From Symsagittifera roscoffensis (taxonomy: Eukaryota > Xenacoelomorpha > Acoela > Convolutidae): DNA of 64,000 nt. The stretch spans positions 52,630,233 to 52,694,232 of the forward strand of contig NC_087067.1 of NCBI RefSeq assembly GCF_963678635.1, read 5' to 3'. A program made the translations under genes and the position numbers. The notes under the pieces are model-generated. The model was not told where the DNA came from. It was given only the letters and a program-made list of their open reading frames with translations, and ran no database searches. Shown here piece by piece: positions 55,434 to 64,000 of the stretch (positions are counted from its first letter, which is position 1; the number at the start of each line of letters is the position of its first letter).

Positions 55434-55841
55434 TGGAACCTGATCTAAACTATATTTTATGATTGGATAAATTAAATGTTTTACCAATGTAAAGTATTTA
55501 ATATTAACCAATCATGATCCATCTAACTAACAACCCACTTATTTGTAAGTGCTGAAGTTACTTGTAATTTCAGCACCAGAGAGATTTGAATTTAACTTAG
55601 AAATTAGTTGGACTCTCCCGAGCACTTCAGCAGCCGCAATAAACCAGTATACCCTAGATCTATTGAGCCTAGCAGAGACTAGTTAAACAACCTGAGACTA
55701 GATAGTATAAGAGTAAGATTAGGATCGGTATTAGACTAAGAAGTTGCACGAATCTATCCGGCCGAAAATAAGATAGCGTGACGAGCAGACGGTGTACCCT
55801 ATCCGAAATTACTCTATGAGTTACGCCCCAGTCATAACTCA
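55434..55841 (+). repeat. 3' LTR of the giant element
   Basis: 408 bp, TGGAACC to AACTCA (TG...CA ends). It is almost identical to the solo LTR at 57244-57653. It holds AATAAA at 55638-55643 as a poly(A) signal and two hairpins: CACTTA/TAAGTG, and GTGCTGAA/TTCAGCAC around 55549-55580. The short minus-strand open stretches inside are chance. Confidence 0.85.
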
Positions 55842-56000
55842 CTTTTTTGGCTTCACGTTTACCCAGTTGCAAATTTACCTAAAGTAAATCTTTGCAAAAA
55901 CTTAGGAATATTTTTGACTAAAAAGTGCAAATAACTTCTCTTTGCTTGCGAATTTGTAATCTCTACCCTTCATAAATCCTCGAGCACTGACCAAAGCCAA
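55842..56000. repeat. 282-bp tandem repeat, right flank of the giant element
   Basis: 'ggcttcacgtttacccagtt' and the next ~150 bp match 38136-38290. It resumes the repeat unit that stops at 38422. This fixes the right border of the insertion. Confidence 0.75.
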
Positions 56001-56498
56001 TCTAATTGATTTTTTATTATTGTTATCAGAACTACCCAAATGTAGACTGGACTGGCAAAACGATCTTTTTTGAATAAAAAATTGGCCTATTTTTTGATAA
56101 AAGTGAAAAGAACTACTGTTTCGTTGCGAATTCAGCGTTTTTTACGCATCATCAATCTTATTCTTATAGTTCTGACTAAAAGCAACTCAACCAGGTTAGT
56201 GCTTTCGCCCTCAAACTTACCCTTAAAAAACTTAGTGAAAAAGTGAAAAAAAACGTACTTAACAATGTTTCTGAGAAAAATGTGAAAATAAATCTTGATT
56301 GCTTAAGAAATCGGCATTCTTACCTTCATCAATTTTTGACACTTGGCAAAAAGCAACTCAACTCGGTGAGTCGGTTCGGTTCATTTAAAAAAAAAACGCG
56401 TACGACATTAACTCATTAAAAAAATCGCTATAATTTAGCCGAGTTTTCGACAACAACTAATTAAAATCTGTTTGCTTACGATTTCGGCATTTTTACGG
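56001..56498. other. No gene seen
   Basis: AT-rich sequence with loosely repeated phrases such as 'aagtgcaaata' and 'aaagcaactcaac'. No coding or RNA signal. Confidence 0.4.
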
Positions 56499-56755
56499 GG
56501 GCGTTAGACAGTGCCGAAGTTAGAGAGTGCCGAAAAAGGCGGGAAATATTGGAACGCAATTTAAGAGGCTAGCTTTTGGCGGGAAAATTAATAATGACAC
56601 TTGAAACTTGTTCAGACTCAATTTTGGCGCCAATTAATTTGGCGCCAATAATTTTCTCAATTAGTTCACGACAAATAAGTCAGTTTCTTTCATTTTCGGC
56701 ACTCTTTAACAAATTTTTGTTTTCGGCACTCTCTTACTTCGGCACTGTCTTACCC
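56499..56755. mobile_element. MITE with ~35-bp terminal inverted repeats
   Basis: The left end 'gttagacagtgccgaagtta' continues with 'gagagtgccgaaa'. The right end is its inverse, 'tttcggcactctcttac' then 'ttcggcactgtcttac'. The centre has palindromic 'ttggcgccaa' twice. About 257 bp, no coding capacity. The 65-codon frame at 56576-56773 is chance. Confidence 0.7.
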
Positions 56756-57078
56756 AACCATTTTTACTCCTGATAAATCTTATAGTCCTAATAAAAAGGT
56801 TGGTGTGTTAATTTTCAAAGTTAACCACTCGAAAAACTACTTGATGGAAAAACAATTAAAGCCAAAAATTCAGCTGAGATACAGAATAAAAGTGCAAATA
56901 GCTTGTTTTCTTTCGATTTTGGTCTTTTTGACTCCTCCTCAATATCTTTCAGCCCTTTTGACTGCTATGTTCGTGCGATAGAGTTGCTTTCTTAACACCA
57001 ACTGGTCTATGTTTTTCTTCTTGATTAGTTATTTTGAGCAACAAAACAAATCACTTCACAATAAGAATTATAGAAACA
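56756..57078. other. No gene seen
   Basis: AT-rich, stops in all frames, no repeat identified. Confidence 0.4.
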
Positions 57079-57830
57079 ATGGAGCCAACTGCCAATGAAA
57101 CAGCTGTGGAAACCTGATCAAGAAAATATCAGACGAGGACACTCGGTTAGCAGTGAGTACTGTGTTTGAAGAGCTGCTTGTAACAACAAAAGCAGAGCTG
57201 ATTGATAAAGTGGAAAATTTAAATGATTTTTGCTTAGACATAGTGGAACCTGATCTAAACTACATTTTATGATTGGATAAATTAGATATTTTACCAATGT
57301 AAAGTATTTAATATTAACCAATCATGATCCATCTGACTAACAATCCACTTATTTGTAAGTGCTGAAATTACTTGTAATTTCAGCACCAGAGAGATTTGAA
57401 TTTAACTTAGAAATTAGTTGAACTCTCCCGAGTACTTCAGCAGCCGCAATAAACCAGTATACCCTAGATCTATTGAGACTAGCAGAGACTAGTTAAACAA
57501 CCTGAGACTAGATAGTATAAGAGTAAGATTAGGATCGGTATTAGACTAAGAAGTTGCACGAATCTATCCGGCCGAAAATAAGATAGCGTGACGAGCAGAC
57601 GGTGTACCCTATCCGAAATTACTCTATGAGTTATACCCATCGGTCCTAACTCAATAGGTAACAAAAGTGCGCGAACAGGAGCGATATAGTAGTAAAGTAG
57701 AGACTCTGACAAAAATGATCATTCTCCATTCGAATCTCAAGATTCAAATGGACTTCTGACTAAAAATTTGCGTTTTTACAAGCATTGTTAGGGTGTGACT
57801 GTACAGATAAGTAGTCTTAGAGCATTTCAA
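57079..57830 (+). pseudogene. Decayed coding segment split by a solo LTR (possible LINE ORF1)
   Basis: 57079-57243 reads 'MEPTANETAVE', then after a one-base shift 'KKISDEDTRLAVSTVFEELL' and 'TTKAELIDKVENLNDFCLDI', a helical, acidic pattern. It stops at the solo LTR insertion and resumes beyond it (57654 on) with 'NKSART' and broken coding to about 57830. Together with the RT piece at 60.2 kb on the same strand it could be one dead LINE. The assignment is weak. Confidence 0.35.
57244..57653 (+). repeat. Solo LTR of the giant element family, with target duplication
   Basis: 410 bp, TGGAACC to AACTCA, differing from the 3' LTR at only a few positions. It is flanked by ATAG on both sides (57240-57243 and 57654-57657), a perfect 4-bp target-site duplication as expected for a Ty3/Gypsy integrase. 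No internal sequence remains, so LTR-LTR recombination removed it. Confidence 0.88.
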
Positions 57831-60160
57831 ATACTTCCGGGTGAAACGTTTTGTGGAATCAAAAAGTCTATTATCTTGAAGCTTGTTTAGTTTCACGAGA
57901 AAAGCGAAATTTACGCAAAAAAAATTGCACATCTTAAATTTTCAATTCAGAGAGAGGCTACTACCTATGGACGCTAAGATTGTAACAACGCAGAAAACTA
58001 GAGTACGTGACATTATTTCAAAATTGCGTTATTTCGGGTATATGTAAAGGAGTGTGAGGAAAACCTATACAATGTAAAACGAACATCAAAAAAGATAGAT
58101 CAAATTGAAAATCCGATTGTCTAAAAATATCTACGAAACCCAATTGTAGTACCAAAGGAAGCAAGCGTAACTTGTAGATAAGTTATAACGACAGGATAAT
58201 GAGATTGTATGCATCCATCCTTATCACCAGAAGAGATGAAAACGATATCAATATGTCGGAAAATTTGAAAAAATGGAAAAGAGCAATTAATGGAAAAAGC
58301 TCTAAGAAAAATGACACCAGTTGATGAAATGAAAAAATGTGTTGATATAGAGATGAAAAATAATTCTTCGCTCTAATGTTTTCATTCAGAGAACTTGAGT
58401 AGAGAATTGTTATTGTGTTTTTTTTTGAAGTCTGATTACATTTTTTGGGTGTTTTTTTCTTATTTTACATTTTTATTCGATCGACGTTCTCTTTTTTATC
58501 TATGTTACTTGAAAAAAAACTTTACATTTTGTTCTCAAGAGTTTATTTTAATTAGGATTAAAGTTGTAACAGTTACCATTGGAAAAATGCAATGACAACT
58601 TTGATCTGATTTCGAACAGTAAGTGAACAAGTGGTTGGTGAACTTAATCATTTTGAAAAGGTTAAATTGTAACACAAACTCATCTCTTAAAGATCGAACA
58701 AATTCTTTCAAGTAAAATTAGAAATCTTGCGATTTCGCGAAAAACTCTAGTGTCCAACAAAAAACATCAACTAAATCTCAATTCCGAAAACGGTTGAACA
58801 TAAATTGGAATAAAGTAACCAAATGAGAAAAATAGTCACCACAAAAAAACGCTATAAAAAGACTGCTCAGGTGGCGTTTAAAAAAGAACATTTTTCAGAT
58901 TTAGAGTTGCTAATCAGAGACAAAAATGACAAACGAATTCTTATTGCTCATACAAAAACCTGATGTAGCAAAAACTTTTTAAAATATGCCTTTAAATTGA
59001 AAGGTTTGCACCAAATCGAGATGGCATCACGAGGAAAACGTTGGATGTTTTATTCGCTCGGAATTGAAATACAAAAGAAATATTGATTGCCAGGAAAATC
59101 ATGCTCACTTTTTTACCATGTCAACTCAAATAAGTAAGGAAGATTTTTTTTGATTACTGTTATCTATTGATTTCCAAATTATGGAATCGACGAAATTGTT
59201 GATCTTCTGCAGAATCATCTGATCAAACTTTCAAAATACACGAATTAAAAAGACATGATGATTTAAAAACACGGTGATTATAACATAAGCGTAAGTCAAA
59301 AACAAGCAACAACACAAATAAAATAAAAGACTATTAAATAAATTTAAATTTACAGCCTGTGGATATAAATCAACCAGTTGGACAAACGCAAAAAATTCAA
59401 ACTAACATTGACCTATTCTTTGCAAGTTTTGCAGGTCAAGTTTTCTACCTGTGAGTTTACCTCAAACTCATTGGATCAAAGATATTCAATGAGAAAGAAA
59501 AAACTTTTTTTTGTGCAATTAGTAAACTAAACGATAAAAGAACTAGACTTTAAACTTCTATTAATCCAACAACTGCACCCAACAGCTATTGAATTATGAA
59601 CTTAACAGTAAATTCAGCTTGTGAAAAGTTTCACTTACGAATTACAAAATCACTTGATGAAGTTAAACGCATGCAACCGTAAAATCAAATAAAAAATGAC
59701 TGAACAAAAAATTGTTTAAAAATCAATTAAGACGAATGAGCGCCAATAAAAAGAAGAATTTTTAAACAAAAACTAATATTTCAATCGAAACAGAGAAAAG
59801 AAACTTAAGGACAAATAGGTAAAAAGTTGAAGGCTGCGACCACTAAAGCAAACCGATTTTACCATGAAAAAAAATTAGAGAACAGCGTGAACAAAAACAG
59901 ATCTTCATTTAAAATATTGATGAAATCAGTGGAGAAAAAAGAACAGTGGAGCAAGCAAATCGATAACACCTTCTAATCCCTCACATGTGAAGCCAGTTGA
60001 AGCAACCATGTTTCTGTTTGAAGCCAACCAACAAAAATTTTTTATTTAAATCACAATTCTGCTAGGAAAAAAATACTTGGTAGAAGAAAAATCAATTTCT
60101 TGGCAAAACAAAAGGTAAGTTCTAAAAATCAATTTGGATAACAAAGAAAAAAATTGATGC
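57831..60160. other. No gene seen
   Basis: About 2.3 kb of A-rich sequence with stops in all frames. The 66-codon frame at 58395-58595 is hydrophobic by AT bias. It may be the decayed middle of the LINE suspected here. Confidence 0.35.
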
Positions 60161-60640
60161 TGTCTCGGGGAAATAAGAGAAACAAGGGCCTCCAAAACCA
60201 GAACTGATAGCGTTTCTACGGGTCTTTCAAAAGCGTTACATACGGTTTCGCATGAAGTTCTTGAGGAAAAAAGCTGTAAATACGGGCTGAGAGGACCAGT
60301 GTTAAATTTATTTAAAAATTATTTTACAGGCAGAAAACAGTTTGTGAAGGGAGAAAAAGTCTGAAAGAGAACTAAGTAGCCGAGGAGTCCTTCAGGGGTC
60401 AGTTTTGGGACCATTATTATTCATTTTGTATAATGTTGACTTACCCAATTTATGTCAACACAGTAAGTTGATAATATTCGCTGACGATACAACTTTGTAA
60501 GGTCAATTTTTCCCTATTTTAGAACACATGAGCTTGAACAAGTGACTAATTTGTTAGATGAAGAGAAACTGGCATTAAAAGAAACGAAGTCAAAACATTT
60601 GAAATTCTTGCAAGCATCGATTGATACCGATTAGTACTAA
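60161..60640 (+). pseudogene. LINE reverse transcriptase fragment
   Basis: Plus strand, broken frames. 'LSKALHTVSHEVLEEKSCKY' is followed by 'GLRGPVLNLFKNYFTGRKQF', then 'LQGSVLGPLLFILYNVDLPN' and 'LIIFADDTTL' near 60400-60500. These are RT blocks from the D-L-S-K-A-F-D-T-V-x-H motif to the F-A-D-D catalytic motif of APE-type non-LTR elements. Stops and a frame change make it dead. It differs from the 29.7-kb LINE. Confidence 0.7.
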
Positions 60641-60763
60641 GTCGTATGCGAGATACGAACTTGACTTAAACTTTACTCAGTTAAGGAAACGACCAAGAAG
60701 CTTATTAAAATATTAGCAAAAATACATACAGTTAAAAAATTGATAGAAGGCTTATCAAGTGCT

Positions 60764-62196
60764 GAAAACTATAGTACAATCAAAGAAGTAAGTCGAAATG
60801 GAAAGTTAAAAACACAAAAATTAAAAACAAATGCTCTACAGCAGAATAAAAACACTTTTCATTAAGCTATTCCATGGAAAAAGTCGTTAATAAGGACTTT
60901 TGTTGATTTGAATAAAGTATAAAGGAAAACTATGTGAACAGAGATTTAGATATGCTGGATAACAACGAGTTTGGTATCTTTTTTGGTAAGTTTAAAAATG
61001 TATACGGGCAAAAAATGTTCAAAAAGTTAAAGTTGTTGTGGCATATTAAACAGAGTCAATCGAAGATTGGAAAAGAACAATGAAAGCAAGTAAACATAAA
61101 AAACACTGACTTCTAAAATTAAATTTTGCCAAAAATTATTGAAAAAATCTCAACTTTCGAACTTCAGAGAAAAATAAAGATGCTCTTCAAGCTCTTTAAG
61201 TTCTATAACAATTTATGATTACCGCTTTTTTGATAACATTATCTCAACTTGAGAAAACTGGATCAACAAGTTTTTATTCCGCTGGAAATCTAAAAATTAA
61301 ATTCGACTTTCGTTCTCAAAATTTCCAGCTTTTTTCACGTTCGTATTAGGAGAGTACTATTTCCGTCACTTTCAGCGGATGAGTTTCAATTGAACTCAAA
61401 AACGCATATATACCTAAAGGCATCAATATTTTTAAGATTTTTTCCTAAAAAAAAAAACAAACAAAAAATCAGCAAGACCTTTATCAGAGTCATTACTACG
61501 TTCATTACTCTTTAAAAGAAACAGAAGGAACACATTTTTTTCTCTCATACTTTTTGTGAAGAGAGAATGAAAAATAAATGATTTCAGAGGCATCGCTGGA
61601 CAGGCAGCAGTGTCTTTTGATGTTTTCTCGAGTGAATAAATATTAGATAAAGATAAGTTATGTTTGTAGGTAACACTCGAAAACGACTTATTCTGATTAC
61701 AAGAAACCGCGTCGTTTTCTGTAGGGGTGGATCTAGGATTTTCCCGGGGTTGGATTTTCACAAAAATTCTGAAAATTTTGTCGAATTTTTTTAGGCCGCC
61801 CAAAATAAATTTTGAGCTCTCCCAAATCACTAAAAAGACCGTGTTTCGACTAAATTCTCTTCGCAAAGTTTTTGCGTTTTTTTTGGCGCACGCAAATCAT
61901 GAAGTTTTTGGTGCCCGCGCTGTTTAGGGTTGGTCAGCCAATATTATATGTCTTCAGGGGCGTCTGCCCACAAAAAAATCCGCTACTGATTTAAGGTTGA
62001 AAAATAGGCTGTGGTGTATGCAAACAAATGTGTTCAGATTACTTTGTTTGTTCGCGATAAAAACAAATAGGATGAATCATTTGATCTGGCCGACCACCTT
62101 TACCGTATGCATTATTCTACTCAGTATAAATCAGTATTAATTGACTAATCCAAAAACCATAAAATCAGTTTTGCTCGGTCAATTCAATTATTCAAT
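60764..62196. repeat. Unit 1 of a 1.43-kb tandem duplication
   Basis: Begins 'gaaaactatagtacaatcaa'. The next ~1.43 kb is repeated directly from 62197 with a few percent change and small indels. It contains a MITE-like segment at 61721-61989. Its reading frames (for example the 144-codon minus-strand one) are broken in the other unit and are not considered genes. Confidence 0.85.
61721..61989. mobile_element. MITE-like repeat, unit 1
   Basis: Begins 'gtaggggtggatctaggatt' and ends 'atccgctactg', an imperfect inverted pair. Its first ~60 bp resemble the inverted right end of the MITE at 27.9-28.4 kb. Confidence 0.45.
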
Positions 62197-63628
62197 GAAA
62201 ACTATAGTACAATCAATGAAGTAAGTCGAAAGGGAAAGTTAAAAACACAAAAAGTAAAAACAAATGCTCTGCAGCAGAATAAAAACAATTTTCATTAAGC
62301 TATTCCATGGAAAACGTCGTTTATAAGGACTTTTGTGGATTTGAATAAAGTATAAAAAAAACTATCTGCACAAACTCAGAGATTTAGATATGCTGGATAA
62401 CAACGAGTTTGGTATCTTTTTTGGTAAGTTAAAAAATGTATACGGGCAAAAAATGTTCAAAAACTTAAAGTTGTTGTGGCATTTTAAACAGAGTCAATCG
62501 AAGATTGGAAAAAAATAATGAAAGCAAGTAAACATAAAAAACACTGACTTCTAAAATTAAATTTTGCCAAAATTTATTGAAAAAATCTCAACTTTCCAAC
62601 TTCAGAGAAAAATAAAGATGCTCTTCAAGCTCTTTAAGTTCTATAACAACTTATGATTACCGCTTTTTTGATAACATCAACTTGAGAAAACTGGATCAAC
62701 AAAATTTTATTCCGCTGGAAATCTAAAAATTAAATTCGACTTTCGTTCTCAAATTTTCGAGCTTTTTTCACGTTCGTATTAGGAGAGTACTATTTCCGTC
62801 ACTTTCAGCGGATGAGTTTCAATCGAACTCAAAAACGCATATATACCTAAAGGCATCAATATTTTAAAGATTTTTTCCTAAAAAAAAAACAAACAAAAAA
62901 TCAGCAAGACCTCTATCAGAGTCTTTACTACGTTCATTACTCTTCAAAAGAAACAGAAGGAACACATTTTTTTCTCTCATACTTTTTGTGAAGAGAGAAT
63001 AAAAAATAAATGATTTCAGAGGCATCGCTGGACAGGCAGCAGTGTCTTTTGACGTTTTCTCGAGTGATTAAGTATTGCATAAAGATAAGTTATGTTTTGT
63101 AGGTAACACTCGAAAACGACTTATTATGATTACAAGAAACCGCGTCGTTTTCTGTAGGGGTGGATCTAGGATTTTCCCGGGGTTGGATTTTCACAAAAAT
63201 TCTGAAAATTTTGTCGAATTTTTTTAGGCCACCCAAAATAAATTTTGAGCTCTCCCAAATCACGAAGAAGACCGTGTTTCGACTAAATTCTCTTCGCAAA
63301 GTTTTGCGTTTTTTTTGGCGCACGCAAATCCTGAAGTTTTTGGTGCCCGCGCTTTTTAGGGTCGGTCAGCCAATATTATATTTCTTCAGGGGCGTCTGCC
63401 CACAAAAAAATCCGCTAATGATTTAAGGTTGAAAAATAGGCCGTGGTGTATGCAAACAAATGTGTTCAGATTACTTTGTTTGTTCGCGATAAAAACAAAT
63501 AGGATGAATCATTTGATCTGACCGACCGCCTTTCCCGTATGCATTATTCTACTCAGTATAAATCAGTATTAATTGACTAATCCAAAAACCATAAAATCAG
63601 TTTTGCTCGGTCAATTCAAACATTCAAT
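62197..63628. repeat. Unit 2 of the 1.43-kb tandem duplication
   Basis: Same content and order as unit 1; ends where 'caatgaaaa' again occurs and the sequence departs. Differences from unit 1 include 'attatctcaacttgag' shortened to 'atcaacttgag'. Confidence 0.85.
63154..63420. mobile_element. MITE-like repeat, unit 2
   Basis: Copy of 61721-61989 carried by the tandem duplication. Confidence 0.45.
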
Positions 63629-64000
63629 GAAAATCTAAGAAAAATCCGAAGGCCCTAACTAATTTTAAAAATATATATATGTTTTTCCAAAACGCGCATG
63701 TCGCATTGTTACTGAAATTTGCTTCCGTGCAAATATTCTTGAACAAAATAAAGTATTTTTATGTCTGTAAGTTCTCGAAAACCAATTTAATTTTAAAAAA
63801 TTAGCATTTTTTGAACATCTTTACAAAAACTATGGAATCAATCGTAAAAATCGCTAATTTATCCCCGCCATAATGACTATTTGTCACGACAATTTTCAAG
63901 ACCAGGCCATTTTGGAGCAAAAATGAGGTTGAGGTTTTTGATCATTTACGGAGAGTTTAGTCCAAAACAGTTCTTTTTTTGAGCGCTCTAAATTCGATTA
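63629..64000. other. No gene seen
   Basis: AT-rich sequence to the window end with no supported feature. Confidence 0.4.

Larger units (their letters stand above)
38423..55841 (+). mobile_element. Giant env-bearing Ty3/Gypsy endogenous retrovirus, seven reading frames
   Basis: About 17.4 kb from the gap to the end of the 3' LTR. Gene order: basic leader ORF, gag-pol, two short membrane ORFs, an ATG-less ORF, env-like, unknown 597-residue ORF, 3' UTR, LTR. Ty3/Gypsy membership rests on RT-RNase H-integrase order, a D-35-E integrase and a GPY/F module. No frameshift or stop breaks any long frame, which suggests a young or recently active copy. It interrupts a 282-bp tandem repeat. The plus strand is very poor in G, unlike the flanks. 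A solo LTR of the same family at 57.2 kb shows that it has moved nearby. Confidence 0.85.

Noticed and set aside
61432-61866. 144-codon minus-strand frame
   Set aside because: The tandem copy at 63.1 kb is open for only its first half, so the frame is not maintained.

Overview
This is a gene-poor, repeat-dense stretch of an animal genome, most likely an invertebrate. Spliceosomal introns with GT-AG borders, a Penelope-like element, an APE-type LINE, MITEs and Ty3/Gypsy elements all point that way. I cannot name the phylum. The window holds one small host gene; almost everything else is mobile DNA of very different ages.

Layout. 1-14.8 kb (comparatively GC-rich): two decayed, tandem copies of one Ty3/Gypsy family. 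The tail of copy 1 (1-2.4 kb), a single shared LTR (2383-3306) with a primer-binding site after it, then copy 2: gag, a protease broken at its catalytic triad, a very long unrecognised accessory reading frame, 3' UTR and LTR (to 14.8 kb). Reverse transcriptase, RNase H and integrase are absent from copy 2. 15.2-19.0 kb: a third, mostly deleted copy whose reading frame ends in a macro-domain-like segment. 15.0-15.2 and 19.0-20.1 kb: Penelope-like debris, minus strand. 20.3-21.1 kb: degenerate GTCGAA-rich tandem repeats. 22.1-37.4 kb: three phase-0 exons of a host gene on the minus strand (weakly EF-hand-like), with a decayed LINE, a MITE and tRNA-like sequences in its introns. 38.0-38.4 and 55.8-56.0 kb: a 282-bp tandem repeat that flanks the main element. 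56-64 kb: AT-rich debris with a solo LTR, a MITE, LINE fragments and a 1.43-kb tandem duplication.

The notable object is at about 38.4-55.8 kb: an apparently intact, giant (about 17 kb) Ty3/Gypsy-type endogenous retrovirus. Its 3' LTR (408 bp) matches a solo LTR at 57.2 kb that has a perfect 4-bp target duplication; its 5' LTR lies in a 200-N assembly gap. Inside are seven tightly packed reading frames: a basic leader ORF; a single 2740-residue Gag-Pol with all protease, RT, RNase H and integrase catalytic residues present; two tiny overlapping membrane-protein ORFs; a 378-codon frame with no ATG at all; an 872-residue envelope-like glycoprotein; and a 597-residue protein of unknown function. 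A consensus-like splice donor sits after seven Gag codons, and acceptor-like sites sit just before the ATG-less frame, env and the last ORF. A short intron with a TACTAAC-like branch site begins 3 nt after the final stop codon. I infer a complex retrovirus-like expression plan by alternative splicing, with at least five genes beyond gag-pol.
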